A DNA stretch of 33,668 bases from Planomonospora parontospora (lineage in GTDB: Bacteria > Actinomycetota > Actinomycetes > Streptosporangiales > Streptosporangiaceae): the NCBI GenBank assembly GCA_014647935.1, contig BMQD01000042.1, positions 1-33,668 of the forward strand, given 5' to 3'. The first letter of the stretch is position 1. Each line of letters starts with the position of its first letter. Both the position numbers and the translations under genes were made by a program. Positions 24,545 through 32,620 of this stretch are shown piece after piece. The notes below the pieces were generated by a model that had not been told where the DNA came from, did no database searches, and worked only from the letters and a program-made list of their open reading frames with translations.

Positions 24545-25243
24545 ATGCCGCGGTTCGTCAAGGGGGCCATCCCCAGCCCCAACATCTGGAACACCCCGCA
24601 CGTCTACGAGCTGGAGAACCGCGCGGTCGACCCCGAGGGCCGGGCCGCGGCCGCGATGTCCGCCGTCCGCCCGCTCGCCGGAGCGACCGTGCTCGACGTC
24701 GGCTGCGGCACCGGCTACCACCTTCCGGCGCTGTCCGCCGAAGCCGCGCGCGTCGTCGGCGTCGAGCCGCACGCCGACCTCGTCGAACTCGCCCGGCGGC
24801 GCTGCCGGGCCCTGCCCGGCGTGGAGGTCCGCGCCGGCACCGCGCAGGCCCTGCCGCTCCCGGACGCCTCGGTGGACGTCGCCGTCGCCCGCTGGGCCTA
24901 CTTCTTCGGACCCGGCTGCGAGCCCGGCCTGGCCGAGCTCTCCCGGGTCCTGCGGCGCGGCGGCACCGCCTTCGTGATCGACGTCGACGCCTCCCGCGGC
25001 GACTTCGGCCGCTGGTTCCGCCGGTCGATCCCGTCCTACTCGCCGCAGGCCGTGGCGGACTTCTGGGTCCGCCAGGGCTGGCAGGCGCAGCCCCTCGACC
25101 TGCGCATGGCCTTCGAGCGCCGGGCCGACCTCGAGGCCGTCCTGCGCATCGAGTTCACCCCCGAGGTCGCCGCGCAGGCCGCCGCCGAGACCCCCGGCCT
25201 GGAGATCGCCTACCCCAACCTGCTGCGCTGGAAGCACTTCTGA
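24545..25243 (+). CDS. Class I SAM-dependent methyltransferase
   Basis: A 232-aa small-molecule methyltransferase of the UbiE/methyltransferase-11 type. [16 protein letters not shown] (motif I) lies near residues 48-63, [17 protein letters not shown] is motif [29 protein letters not shown] covers the acidic and post-II region, and [18 protein letters not shown] is motif III. The C-terminal part ([20 protein letters not shown], then [14 protein letters not shown]) probably recognises the substrate, which cannot be inferred. The ATG at 24545 is supported by a -10 box 6 nt upstream; a GTG 6 nt earlier is possible. It is divergent from the isomerase gene. Confidence 0.88.
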   Translation: MPRFVKGAIPSPNIWNTPHVYELENRAVDPEGRAAAAMSAVRPLAGATVLDVGCGTGYHLPALSAEAARVVGVEPHADLVELARRRCRALPGVEVRAGTAQALPLPDASVDVAVARWAYFFGPGCEPGLAELSRVLRRGGTAFVIDVDASRGDFGRWFRRSIPSYSPQAVADFWVRQGWQAQPLDLRMAFERRADLEAVLRIEFTPEVAAQAAAETPGLEIAYPNLLRWKHF

Positions 25244-25345
25244 CCGGGCGCGGACCGGCCGGACCCGCTCCGGCCTGACCCGTCCCGACCCGACGGGTCC
25301 TGATCCGGACCGGCCGGGGGCCGCCGGACCGCGGGCCCGTTCCCG
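25244..25345. repeat. GC-rich spacer with direct repeats
   Basis: Between two convergent genes the sequence consists of CCGGACC / GACCCG / CCGGCCGG variants, including the direct repeat GGACCGGCCGG near 25252 and near 25307. A small GACCC-GAC-GGGTC hairpin is present. It may serve as a weak two-way terminator. No gene is seen. Confidence 0.5.
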
Positions 25346-25891
25346 TCACGCCGCCCGCACGAGGTTCCACCGGCGCACCAGCGGCGTGACCGCCCCCGTC
25401 AGCAGCAGGACGAGCAGCGGTGCCGCCACCGCCCCCAGCAGGAACCCGGCCGCGACGTCGTGCGGGTAGTGCACGCCGACGAACACCCGGGAGAAGGCCA
25501 TCAGCACCGCCAGCGGCAGCACGAGGGCGGCCAGCCCGCGCCAGGCGAGGACCAGCGTGCCCGCCGCCGCCGCGGCGATCACCGCGTGGTTGCTCGGGAA
25601 CGACCAGTCCCCCGTCTCGGGGCAGGCCGCGATGGTCGCCGCCAGCCCCCGGCACGGCCGCTCCTCCCGGACGAGCACCTTGACGATCTCGCTGAGCAGG
25701 TAGACGGCCACCACGGCCACCGGGCCCAGCAGGACCAGCGCCATGTCCCGCGGCTCCCTCCGCCGCGCCCGCCACCAGGCCAGGGCGAACAGCAGCACGA
25801 AGACGAGCAGCCCCGCATCCGTGCCCGTCTCGGCGAGGGCGTGCACCCACGCGGGGGTGCCCTGGGCGAACTCGACGATGTCGCGGTACAC
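25346..25891 (-). CDS. PAP2-family membrane phosphatase
   Basis: A 181-aa membrane protein of the PAP2/lipid phosphatase type. All three catalytic motifs are visible: KVLVREERP (K-x6-RP), FPSNHAV (PSxH-like, PSNH) and SRVFVGVHYPHD (SR-x5-H). Hydrophobic segments before, between and after give about five or six membrane helices. Likely substrates are undecaprenyl pyrophosphate or phosphatidic acid-type lipids, acted on at the outer face. The GTG at 25891 has AGGAGG 9 nt upstream; the longer frame to 26086 overlaps the MerR promoter and is not real. It is divergent from the MerR-thioredoxin operon. Confidence 0.9.
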   Translation of the reverse strand: MYRDIVEFAQGTPAWVHALAETGTDAGLLVFVLLFALAWWRARRREPRDMALVLLGPVAVVAVYLLSEIVKVLVREERPCRGLAATIAACPETGDWSFPSNHAVIAAAAAGTLVLAWRGLAALVLPLAVLMAFSRVFVGVHYPHDVAAGFLLGAVAAPLLVLLLTGAVTPLVRRWNLVRAA

Positions 25892-25994
25892 GGCCGTCCT
25901 CCTGAGGGGATGGTGAACACGGGGTGAACGAACGATCTTAGGCGGCTCTCCGGCGCCCGCGGGCCCGTTCCCCAGCGGAACAGAACGCCGCCGC

Positions 25995-26026
25995 TTGACC
26001 TTGACACCGGCGTCAGGGATTACGGT
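25995..26026 (+). promoter_or_regulatory. MerR-type stretched promoter with dyad in the spacer
   Basis: TTGACC (25995-26000) and TACGGT (26021-26026) are separated by 20 bp, longer than the usual 17. The spacer holds the dyad CCTTGAC-accggc-GTCAGGG (25999-26018; 6 of 7 arm positions match). This is the classical layout of MerR-activated promoters, where the protein untwists the spacer. It drives the merR-trxA operon. Confidence 0.75.
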
Positions 26027-26045
26027 CGCGGAGGAGGAGGGCCGG

Positions 26046-26426
26046 ATGCGGATCGGAGAGCTCGCCCGCCGGGCGGGGGTCAGCACCAGAGCGCTGCGCT
26101 ACTACGAGCAGCAGGGCCTGATCACCGCGCGGCGGTCGGCCAACGGGTACCGGGAGTACGACGAGGACGACCTCCGGCTCGTCGCCGAGATCCGCGCGCT
26201 GCTCACCGTGGGGTTCACGCTCGCGGACGCCGAGCCGTTCGTGGCGTGCCTGCGGGCCGGGAACGCCACGGGCGGATCGTGTCCCGAGTCCGTGGCCGTC
26301 TACCGGCGGAAACTGACCGAGATCGACGAGGAGATCCGCACGCTGCTGGTCCGGCGGGCCGAGGTGGCCGCGCAGCTGGCCGGCTCCTGCCCGGGATGTC
26401 CGACAGGGAAGCAGGGAGAGAAATGA
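26046..26426 (+). CDS. MerR-family regulator, probable thiol or metal sensor
   Basis: A 126-aa MerR protein. The winged HTH is clear (MRIGELARRAGVSTRALRYY, EQQGLITARRSANGYREY), followed by the dimer coiled coil (about 75-112). Cysteines at 68, 79, 115 and 118 include a C-terminal CPGC pair, which could bind a metal or sense thiol oxidation. The ATG at 26046 follows GAGGAGGAGGG. Its stop overlaps the trxA start as ATGA, so the two are coupled. The promoter shows the 20-bp spacer of MerR-activated promoters, implying autoactivation. The signal is probably oxidative or electrophile stress, judging from the thioredoxin partner. Confidence 0.9.
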   Translation: MRIGELARRAGVSTRALRYYEQQGLITARRSANGYREYDEDDLRLVAEIRALLTVGFTLADAEPFVACLRAGNATGGSCPESVAVYRRKLTEIDEEIRTLLVRRAEVAAQLAGSCPGCPTGKQGEK

Positions 26427-26737
26427 TCACTTTGACCGCGGAGAACTTCGACGAGCAGGTGCTGCGCAGCGACAAGCCGGTCCTGGTGGACTTCTGGGCC
26501 GAGTGGTGCGGGCCGTGCAAGATGATCGCGCCGGTGCTGGAGGAGATCGAGGCCGAGTACGGCGACCGCCTCACCATCGCCAAGCTCAACGCCGACGACC
26601 ACCCCGAGATCTCCGCCAGGTACGGCGTGCTCGGCCTGCCGACGCTCAACCTCTACTCCGGCGGCGAGGTCGTCCGGCAGATCAGGGGCGCCAAGCCCAA
26701 GCGCATGCTCCTGGCCGACCTCGAAGGCCACATCTGA
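26423..26737 (+). CDS. trxA: Thioredoxin
   Basis: A 104-aa thioredoxin that reduces disulfides in cytoplasmic proteins, recharged by thioredoxin reductase (not in this window). The active site is WCGPC (28-32), with Asp23 in LVDFWAEW, cis-Pro in GLPTLNLY near residue 73, and the usual C-terminal helix. It is short and complete. The ATG overlaps the merR stop by 4 nt. Being tied to a MerR regulator suggests a stress-induced thioredoxin distinct from the housekeeping one. Confidence 0.95.
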   Translation: MITLTAENFDEQVLRSDKPVLVDFWAEWCGPCKMIAPVLEEIEAEYGDRLTIAKLNADDHPEISARYGVLGLPTLNLYSGGEVVRQIRGAKPKRMLLADLEGHI

Positions 26738-26778
26738 CCGGGCCCGGTCTCCGGGTGAAAGTTGTCGGCCCGGGCCGG

Positions 26779-26784
26779 TAGCGT
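26779..26784 (+). promoter_or_regulatory. -10 box TAGCGT, leaderless radA start
   Basis: TAGCGT ends 6 nt before the radA ATG. A -35-like TGAAAG (26756-26761) is 17 nt upstream of it. No ribosome site is present, so radA appears to be transcribed from its own leaderless promoter despite being 53 nt after trxA. Confidence 0.6.
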
Positions 26785-26790
26785 GCGGCC

Positions 26791-28191
26791 ATGGCAAAGA
26801 AGGTCGGCTATCGCTGTGGTGAGTGCGGTTGGCAGACCGCCAAGTGGGTGGGGCGCTGCGGCGAGTGCCAGGCCTGGGGCACGGTCGAGGAGGAGACCGC
26901 CCGCGGCGGCGCGCACGTGGCCTCCCCCGGTGCGGTGTCGGCCCCGGCCGTCCCGATCGGCCAGGTCAAGGCGGAGGTAGCGCACGCCCGCAGCACGGGC
27001 GTGCCCGAGCTCGACCGGGTCCTCGGCGGCGGTCTGGTGCCCGGGGCGGTCGTGCTGCTGGCCGGGGAGCCCGGCATCGGCAAGTCCACCCTCCTCCTGG
27101 AGGCGGCCTCCAAGATCGCCCGCGGGCAGACCGTGCTCTACGTCACGGGAGAGGAGTCCGCCGCCCAGGTCCGGGTCAGGGCCGACCGGATCGGCGCGAT
27201 CCACGACGACCTCTACCTCGCGGCGGAGACCGATCTGGGCGCGCTGGTCTCCCACGTCGAGAAGGTCCAGCCGGGCCTGCTCGTGGTCGACTCCGTGCAG
27301 ACGATCGGCTCGGCGCAGGCGACCGGCGTGCCCGGCGGGGTGACCCAGGTCAGGGAGGTGGCCGGCAACCTGGTCAGGCTCGCCAAGGAGCGCGGCATGT
27401 CCACGGTCCTGGTCGGCCACGTCACCAAGGAGGGCTCGATCGCCGGCCCCCGGACGCTGGAGCACCTCGTCGACGTCGTGCTCCATTTCGAGGGCGACCG
27501 CCACTCCCGGCTCCGCATGGTCCGCGCGATCAAGAACCGCTACGGCCCCGTCGACGAGGTCGGCTGCTTCGACCTGCACGAGGGCGGCATCGAGGGCATC
27601 ACCGACGCCAGCGGGCTGTTCGTCTCCCACCGCGCCGAGCCCGTCCCCGGCACGTGCGTCACGGTCACCATGGAGGGCACCCGGCCGCTGCCCGCCGAGG
27701 TCCAGGCGCTGGTCGCGCGGACCGAGGCCCAGCAGCCGCGCCGCTCCTCCTCCGGCCTCGACCCCTACCGGGTGACCATGGTGCTGGCCGTGCTGGAGCG
27801 GCGGCTCAACGCCAAGCTCGGCGGCTGTGACGTGTTCACCGCGACCGTGGGCGGGATCAAGCTCGCCGACCCCGCGATCGACCTGTCGGTGATGCTCGCG
27901 GTGGCCAGCGCGGCCGGCGACCGGGCGCTCCCGTCCGGGCTCGTGGTGCTGGGCGAGGTGGGCCTGGCCGGAGAGCTCCGCCAGGTGCGCGACGTACGGC
28001 GCCGCCTGTCGGAGGCGGCGCGACTCGGCTTCACCCGCGCGCTGGTCCCGGCGGGCTCCCTCGACGCCGGCCGGGGCAGGCGCGGCGAGAGCTCCCTCGT
28101 CCGGGCCGACGGCCGCTCCAGCTTCGCGCCGGGTTTCGACGTCGTCGAGGCGGAGAACGTCTGGGACGCCCTCAACCACGTCACGTCCTGA
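26791..28191 (+). CDS. radA: DNA repair protein RadA
   Basis: A 466-aa RecA-related helicase that promotes branch migration in recombinational repair. The N-terminal zinc finger has Cys9, Cys12, Cys23 and Cys26 ([20 protein letters not shown]). Walker A is GEPGIGKST (92-100) and Walker B LLVVD (163-167). The RadA-specific KNRYG motif (248-252; KNRFG in E. coli) is present, and the C-terminal Lon-protease-like domain runs from about 270 to the end. Length and architecture are normal. disA follows 98 nt later, a pairing common in actinobacteria and Firmicutes, linking repair with c-di-AMP signalling. Confidence 0.97.
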   Translation: MAKKVGYRCGECGWQTAKWVGRCGECQAWGTVEEETARGGAHVASPGAVSAPAVPIGQVKAEVAHARSTGVPELDRVLGGGLVPGAVVLLAGEPGIGKSTLLLEAASKIARGQTVLYVTGEESAAQVRVRADRIGAIHDDLYLAAETDLGALVSHVEKVQPGLLVVDSVQTIGSAQATGVPGGVTQVREVAGNLVRLAKERGMSTVLVGHVTKEGSIAGPRTLEHLVDVVLHFEGDRHSRLRMVRAIKNRYGPVDEVGCFDLHEGGIEGITDASGLFVSHRAEPVPGTCVTVTMEGTRPLPAEVQALVARTEAQQPRRSSSGLDPYRVTMVLAVLERRLNAKLGGCDVFTATVGGIKLADPAIDLSVMLAVASAAGDRALPSGLVVLGEVGLAGELRQVRDVRRRLSEAARLGFTRALVPAGSLDAGRGRRGESSLVRADGRSSFAPGFDVVEAENVWDALNHVTS

Positions 28192-28289
28192 AGCCCGGGG
28201 CCCGCCGCGGGCCTTCGGTAAGCTGGGCGCCGGACCCCGGTGACGGCTTTCGGACCCGCCGGGCTCTCGACACGGACCACGGGGGTCAG

Positions 28290-29375
28290 GTGGCAGCAAC
28301 CGACAAGGGCCTCGACGAGCGCCGCAGAGCCGTCCTGGCCTCGGTCGCGCCGGGCACCGCGTTGCGCGACGGCCTGGAGCGCATCCTGCGCGGGCACACC
28401 GGCGGCCTGATCGTGCTGGGATACGACCGCGTGGTCGAGGAGATCTGCAGCGGCGGGTTCGAGCTGGACGTCGAGTTCTCCGCGACGCGGCTGCGCGAGC
28501 TGGCCAAGATGGACGGCGCCATCGTGCTGAGCTGCGACGGCCACCGGATCGTGCGCGCGGCCGTGCACCTGGTGCCCGACCCCTCCATCCCCACGGACGA
28601 GTCCGGCACCAGGCACCGGACCGCCCAGCGGGTCTCGGTGCAGACCTTCTTCCCCGTCGTCTCCCTCAGCAAGTCCATGCGGATCATCGCCCTCTACCTG
28701 GACGGCGTCCGCTACGTGCTGGAGGAGTCGGCGGCGATCCTGTCCCGGGCCAACCAGGCCCTCGCCACCCTCGAGCGGTACAAGTTCCGGCTGGACGAGG
28801 TCTCCGGCACGCTGTCGGCGCTGGAGATCGAGGACCTGGTGACGGTCCGCGACATCGCGGTGGTCCTGCAGCGGCTCGAGATGGTCCGCCGGATCTCCGA
28901 CGAGATCGCGGACTACGTCGTCGAACTCGGCACGGACGGCCGGCTGCTCTCCCTGCAACTGGACGAGCTGGTCGCCGGGACGGAGAGCGACCGCGAGCTC
29001 ATCGTGCGCGACTACCTGCCCGTGACGGGCCGCCGGGCCCGCACGGTCGCCGGAGCCCTGCACGAACTGGACGGCCTCTCCTCCACCGCCCTGCTCGACC
29101 TGGCCTCGGTGGCCGGCATCCTCGGGCACACGGGCGCCGACGCCCTGGACTCCCCGGTGAGCCCGCGCGGTCACCGCCTGCTGGCCAAGGTCCCGCGGCT
29201 CCCCACCGCGGTCGTCGACCGCCTGGCCGACCAGTTCGGCAGCCTGCAGAAACTCCTGGCCGCCAGCACCGAGGACCTGCAGGAGGCGGGCGGCGTCAGC
29301 GAGACCCGCGCCCGCCACATCCGTGAGGGTCTGTCCCGCCTCGCCGAGTCGTCCATCCTGGAGCGCTACGTCTGA
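28290..29375 (+). CDS. disA: DNA integrity scanning diadenylate cyclase DisA
   Basis: A 361-aa DisA that makes c-di-AMP from two ATP and stops when it meets branched DNA. The DAC domain (about 10-150) holds the DGA motif (75-77) and GTRHR (106-110), both needed for catalysis. A helical linker follows (about 150-285), then a C-terminal HhH DNA-binding domain ([20 protein letters not shown], and [20 protein letters not shown]). The GTG at 28290 has a modest GGGGGTCAG site upstream. TAAGCT at 28219-28224 may be a separate promoter. RadA is known in Bacillus to inhibit DisA, so the adjacent order is functionally meaningful. Confidence 0.97.
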   Translation: MAATDKGLDERRRAVLASVAPGTALRDGLERILRGHTGGLIVLGYDRVVEEICSGGFELDVEFSATRLRELAKMDGAIVLSCDGHRIVRAAVHLVPDPSIPTDESGTRHRTAQRVSVQTFFPVVSLSKSMRIIALYLDGVRYVLEESAAILSRANQALATLERYKFRLDEVSGTLSALEIEDLVTVRDIAVVLQRLEMVRRISDEIADYVVELGTDGRLLSLQLDELVAGTESDRELIVRDYLPVTGRRARTVAGALHELDGLSSTALLDLASVAGILGHTGADALDSPVSPRGHRLLAKVPRLPTAVVDRLADQFGSLQKLLAASTEDLQEAGGVSETRARHIREGLSRLAESSILERYV

Positions 29376-29510
29376 CGGACGCGACCCGGAAGCAGGCCCC
29401 TCCCAGCCGGAACCCGTCCGGAGGGTACGTGCCCTTCCCGGGACGCGCCGCTCCGCCCGGAACAGCGATCCCCTCGGAAGCCGGTCTCCTCGATGCCGGT
29501 CCCGGAGGGC

Positions 29511-30326
29511 TCAGGAGGCCAGTTCCCCGAGCATCGCCTTGATCTGCGCGGAGCGCGACAGGTCGATCCGCCGGGCCAGCTCGACCACCTCGGGATGCCG
29601 CCCGTCCCGGATCTCGGCGCGGGCCATCTCGACGGCGTTGTGCTGGTGGGCGACCATCACGTTGAGGAACCTGACGTCGAACGCGGCTCCGGTCGCCCTC
29701 CTGAGCGCCACAGCCTCCTCGGGGCCGGTGACGTGCAGGCCGCCGTGCGCGTCGTGAGCGTGCGCCTCGGCCTCCAGGGGGCGCCGCCAGCGTTCCAGCC
29801 GACCGGCCATGGCCTCGGCCTCCTGGTCCTGGGTGGCCGCGATCGCCGCCGCCAGTGCCTTCACCGTGCCCCGGGCGGAACGGGAGCCGGCCAGGCCCGC
29901 CAGCTCCGCCCCCTGCCGGTTGTGGGGGATCATCATCTGCAGGAACATCACGTCGGCGTCGTTGAAGGAGCCGGCCCCTGCCGGACCGTCCTCCCGGACG
30001 GCCACGGCCCTCCCGGTCCCGGCGGGACTCCCGGTCCCGGTGAGGCCGTCCTCGGCGGGCACCGTGGCCGCAGGGTTCCCGGAGGCTGGGGCGGTGGCGG
30101 GGCTCTGTTCCGCGGCGGGCACCCGGGCGGCGTGACCGGCATGAGGGCCGGCACCGTGACCGGCATGGCGACCGTGCGAGTCGGCCTCCGTCCCGCACCC
30201 GGAGAGCGCCAGCACGCCCGTGACGGCGAGAGCGAGGGCGAGGGCGAGGCGCCCGACGGAGGCCGCCCCGCGGGCGCTCACGGGCACCGTCTCATCCGTG
30301 TCGCCCACCGGTGTCGTCTCGTCCAT
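29511..30326 (-). CDS. DUF305 family lipoprotein, histidine-rich
   Basis: A 271-aa exported lipoprotein. After a short charged start, a signal segment (about 24-43) ends in the lipobox LALSGC with Cys44. A His/Gly-rich stretch follows (His51, 54, 57, 62, 65), then a disordered Pro/Ala/Thr region to about 115. The DUF305 four-helix domain has FLQMMIPHNRQGAELAGLA and FLNVMVAHQHNAVEMARAEI, with the paired Met/His residues typical of the family. DUF305 proteins are often associated with copper or other metals, but the function is not firmly known. The ATG at 30326 lies in a repeat-rich segment without a good ribosome site, so the exact start is uncertain. It is convergent with disA. Confidence 0.85.
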   Translation of the reverse strand: MDETTPVGDTDETVPVSARGAASVGRLALALALAVTGVLALSGCGTEADSHGRHAGHGAGPHAGHAARVPAAEQSPATAPASGNPAATVPAEDGLTGTGSPAGTGRAVAVREDGPAGAGSFNDADVMFLQMMIPHNRQGAELAGLAGSRSARGTVKALAAAIAATQDQEAEAMAGRLERWRRPLEAEAHAHDAHGGLHVTGPEEAVALRRATGAAFDVRFLNVMVAHQHNAVEMARAEIRDGRHPEVVELARRIDLSRSAQIKAMLGELAS

Positions 30327-30358
30327 TTCATCTCATCCGTGTCGTCTCATTCGCGTCG
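30290..30358. repeat. Short repeats around the DUF305 start
   Basis: TCTCATCCGTGTCG occurs at 30290-30303 and 30331-30344, and TCTCATTCGCGTCG at 30345-30358. They span the start codon of the DUF305 gene and make the ribosome site hard to identify. Copy-number change here could alter expression. Confidence 0.7.
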
Positions 30359-30429
30359 CCTCTCCTGGTCGGAACCGGGTTCCCGCCGCGCGGGCGCCGC
30401 ACCGGGGCGGCGCGGCGCCCGCGGACCGG

Positions 30430-31200
30430 TCAGACCCGCTGCCAGAGAGCCGGGACGTTCGGCGGCTCCCACCCGCCGAGGGCGGTGTGCGCCTGGATGC
30501 ACCGGTAGGCGGCACCGCCGTAGGTGACCTTGGCGCCGACCGCGTACCAGGTCCCCGCCTTCCACGTCCCGCCCGGGGTGGCCGGGGGCGGGGTGGACGG
30601 CTTGGTCGGAGCCGGGGTCGGCGCGGGCGTGGACGGCTTGGTCGGAGTCGGGGTGGGGGCCGGGGGCGGGGTGCTTCCGCCACCGCTGCCGCCGCCGACC
30701 TGCAGGTCGATGCACGAGTAGAAGGCGTTGACCGTGTCGGCGATGTTCCAGACGGCGAGGACCTTCTGCCGCCCGCTGTAACCCGACAGGTTCACCACGT
30801 GCGAGACCGTCGCACCGGGCTGCCTGCCCCCGTCGTTGAAAGTGGCGATCTTCTTGTTGCCGATGTAGTAGTCCCAGTGGCTGGTGGAGTGGCGAGCGGT
30901 CAGCACCCAGTTGAAGGTCACGCTGTTGCCGACGGGTGTGGCCGGCCAGGCCCTGCTCTCGTCGCTGAGCACGGAGAACCGGCCGACCCCGCCGTGGCAG
31001 TTCATCTGCCCCTTGGGGCCCTCGACGCTCTGCGGCTCGTAGACGATCGCGCCGCAGTTCGCGACGCGCCCCTGGGCGCACATGGCCTGGCGGCTCGGCG
31101 GCGACGACACGTAACCGTGGGCCAGGGCGGGGGAGGCGGCGAAAACCGTGGCACCGAAGCTGACCGCTGCCATGGTGAGGAGCGTGGCCGTTCTACGCAT
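30430..31200 (-). CDS. AA10 lytic polysaccharide monooxygenase with CBM5/12 chitin-binding module
   Basis: A 256-aa secreted copper enzyme that cuts crystalline chitin (or cellulose) by oxidation. The signal peptide (1-27, ending ASPALA) leaves His28 as the N-terminal residue, which forms the histidine brace with the His in TARHSTSHWDYYIG (mature His77). NAFYSCIDLQV holds the axial Phe. The AA10 domain ends near 170. A Ser/Gly then Pro/Thr-rich linker contains a 12-residue repeat (TPTKPSTPAPTPAPTKPSTP region). A C-terminal CBM5/12 follows (AKVTYGGAAYRCIQAHTALGG, then WEPPNVPALWQRV). AAGGA precedes the ATG. The leader is long and structured. Confidence 0.95.
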   Translation of the reverse strand: MRRTATLLTMAAVSFGATVFAASPALAHGYVSSPPSRQAMCAQGRVANCGAIVYEPQSVEGPKGQMNCHGGVGRFSVLSDESRAWPATPVGNSVTFNWVLTARHSTSHWDYYIGNKKIATFNDGGRQPGATVSHVVNLSGYSGRQKVLAVWNIADTVNAFYSCIDLQVGGGSGGGSTPPPAPTPTPTKPSTPAPTPAPTKPSTPPPATPGGTWKAGTWYAVGAKVTYGGAAYRCIQAHTALGGWEPPNVPALWQRV

Positions 31201-31225
31201 TTACCATTCCTTGCTCGGGGTCTGC

Positions 31226-31292
31226 GGAAGGCGGATGACGATGCCTTCCCTTGCGGCGGACGAACGCCCGGCCCTTTTTCCGGACCGCCGCA
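31226..31292 (-). promoter_or_regulatory. Two hairpins in the LPMO 5' leader
   Basis: Stem 1 is a perfect 7-bp stem with a 10-nt loop (31226-31232 with 31243-31249). Stem 2 is a perfect 8-bp stem (31252-31259 with 31285-31292) that encloses a smaller CCGG/CCGG pairing. They start 26 nt upstream of the LPMO start codon. They could stabilise the mRNA or control translation. Confidence 0.5.
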
Positions 31293-31402
31293 GAAAGGAC
31301 GCGGTCATTCAGGGGCCGGATCGCGCCGGATCACGGAGCGGGCCCTCCAGTCCGGGACGGCCTGCCGGCAGGCCGCCGGCCGTCTCCGTGACCACCACCC
31401 GA

Positions 31403-31417
31403 GGGGACATTGTCCCC
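31403..31417. promoter_or_regulatory. 15-bp palindrome GGGGACATTGTCCCC
   Basis: Perfect arms GGGGACA and TGTCCCC around one T, about 205 bp upstream of the LPMO gene. A candidate operator for control of this chitin-active gene; no regulator is assigned. It does not match the DasR site (ACTGGTCTAGACCACT) as I recall it. Confidence 0.45.
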
Positions 31418-31691
31418 CAGGTCAGAGGTTATGAGTGTCGTTCGGGAGCCGGGCCACCGGGTGGCCTCCGTCCCGCGCGACCCCCGCCGGGCCACCCGGG
31501 CGCGGCCTTCCCGCCGAGGAGGCGGCTCACCTCGTCCGGCGGCGCGGAGAAACGGCGGGGAATTCTCACGAGAGGGCGTCTCCTTCATACTCCGTGAAAC
31601 TGGTTATTTTTATAGCACGGAAAATGAATCGCCCATCTTATGGGAGGCTTAAATCGCCTTCAGCGCCACCATAACGGCGCTCGGGAGAACT

Positions 31692-31800
31692 CCGGCCGGA
31701 GAGACCGCCCGGAGGCATCACGACGGCCCGGCCGGAGAGACCACCCCCGCCGCCCGGCCGGAGGCATCGCAACAGACCGACCGGAGACCACCCCACAGCC
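31692..31800. repeat. GC-rich repeats with 36-bp spacing
   Basis: CCGGCCGGAGAGACC occurs at 31692-31706 and 31728-31742, exactly 36 bp apart. Degenerate copies of CCCGGCCGGAGGCATC and CCGACCGGAGACC follow. It is non-coding spacer DNA downstream of the leftward membrane-anchored protein gene. Confidence 0.75.
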
Positions 31801-31844
31801 CGGCCGGGGGCCGGATCCCGCCGGCCGCCGCCTCCGCACCGCCG

Positions 31845-32519
31845 TCAGCGCAGGTGGAAGACCACCTTGTCGCTCTTCAGCCGGGGGGCCCGGACCATGG
31901 CCACATAGGTCCCCGGACGGGCCTCGGCCCGCTTCGCCCTGCAGTCGGATCCCGACCTGCGGCGGTCCCACTGGATCTGCCGGACGTAGGGGATGCCGCG
32001 CTCCAGCTTGCGGATGTCATCGGTCTCGCCGCTGAGGCAGTCGGCCGACGACCAGACGCGGTCGTCACCCGAGGTGATGCGGACCTCCGTCGTCCGCGGC
32101 CCCACGTCGGCCGTGCACATCACCTTGCCGGTGTTGACCAGCGTGAGGATGAACCGCGGACGCTCGTCCGCACCGTAGACCTCTCCCTCGCCCATGAGGC
32201 TCAGCACCAGGTCGGCGGCGTCGCAGGCGTCCCCCGGCCGCTTGGGCCGGGGGACCGGCTTGGCCGGCCTCGGGGAGGGGGTCGGAGCCTTCGGGGTGGG
32301 AGTGATGGCGGCCACCGGCAGGGTGGCCAGGAGCGGGTCCGGGGCGGGCGACCGGCTCGTCGGGGCCGCCTGGGCCTTCGAGGCGCTCTCCGGCCCGCCC
32401 GCCGCCGAGCAGGCCCAGGCCACGATCGCGACCACCACGAGGACGGCGACGAGCGCGATCAGCCGGCGTCTCCAGTAGACGTCGACCCCCATGTCACTGC
32501 GGAACGTGTCCGGATCCAT
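31845..32519 (-). CDS. Membrane-anchored extracytoplasmic protein of unknown function
   Basis: A 224-aa protein. A short cytoplasmic start (MDPDTFRSDMGVDVYWRRR) is followed by one hydrophobic helix (about 20-38), a Pro/Thr/Ala-rich linker (45-95), and an outside domain (about 97-224) with four Cys that may pair. The domain looks like a beta-sandwich (FILTLVNTGKVMCTADVGPRTTEVRITSGDDRVWSSADC), similar in style to DUF4232-like domains but not assigned. I take the ATG at 32519, which has CATACT 6 nt upstream (leaderless), over a GTG two codons earlier. It is divergent from mutY; I recall similar proteins next to mutY in related actinomycetes. Confidence 0.75.
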   Translation of the reverse strand: MDPDTFRSDMGVDVYWRRRLIALVAVLVVVAIVAWACSAAGGPESASKAQAAPTSRSPAPDPLLATLPVAAITPTPKAPTPSPRPAKPVPRPKRPGDACDAADLVLSLMGEGEVYGADERPRFILTLVNTGKVMCTADVGPRTTEVRITSGDDRVWSSADCLSGETDDIRKLERGIPYVRQIQWDRRRSGSDCRAKRAEARPGTYVAMVRAPRLKSDKVVFHLR

Positions 32520-32608
32520 GCGCACAGTATGGGGAGCCCTTGGGGAAGCCCGGCGGCGACCCGCCGTTCCCCTACGGTTCCTTGGGTAAACATGTCGGCG
32601 GGCGGCAC

Positions 32609-32614
32609 TATCGT
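32609..32614 (+). promoter_or_regulatory. -10 box TATCGT, leaderless mutY start
   Basis: TATCGT ends 6 nt before the GTG at 32621. There is no ribosome site, and the upstream in-frame extension to 32540 is not protein-like, so this box decides the start. Confidence 0.55.
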
Positions 32615-32620
32615 CGAGGC

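Larger units (their letters stand above)
31201..31844. other. 644-bp gene-free spacer upstream of the LPMO gene
   Basis: No convincing gene. It holds, in order: the hairpin GGAAGGC/GCCTTCC (31226-31249); the stem TGCGGCGG/CCGCCGCA (31252-31292); a 15-bp palindrome (31403-31417); an AT-rich island (about 31585-31650) with TTATTTTTATAG and a CCCAT/ATGGG hairpin; and GC-rich repeats (31692-31800). A short leftward frame from 31588 lacks protein-like composition. The LPMO promoter should lie here; TATAAA in the AT-rich island on the minus strand is one candidate -10. Confidence 0.6.

Noticed and set aside
25892-26086. Longer N-terminus for the PAP2 phosphatase
   Set aside because: It would overlap the MerR promoter and regulator start, and a perfect AGGAGG precedes the internal GTG at 25891.
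31403-31417. DasR site for the LPMO gene
   Set aside because: The palindrome GGGGACATTGTCCCC does not match the DasR consensus as I recall it.
31331-31588. 85-aa leftward frame in the LPMO upstream spacer
   Set aside because: It has a weak ribosome site, an Arg/Gly/Pro-rich composition typical of random GC-rich frames, and no recognisable motif.
31410-31652. 80-aa rightward frame in the same spacer
   Set aside because: Composition is non-protein-like and it runs across the AT-rich island without a family match or good start signal.
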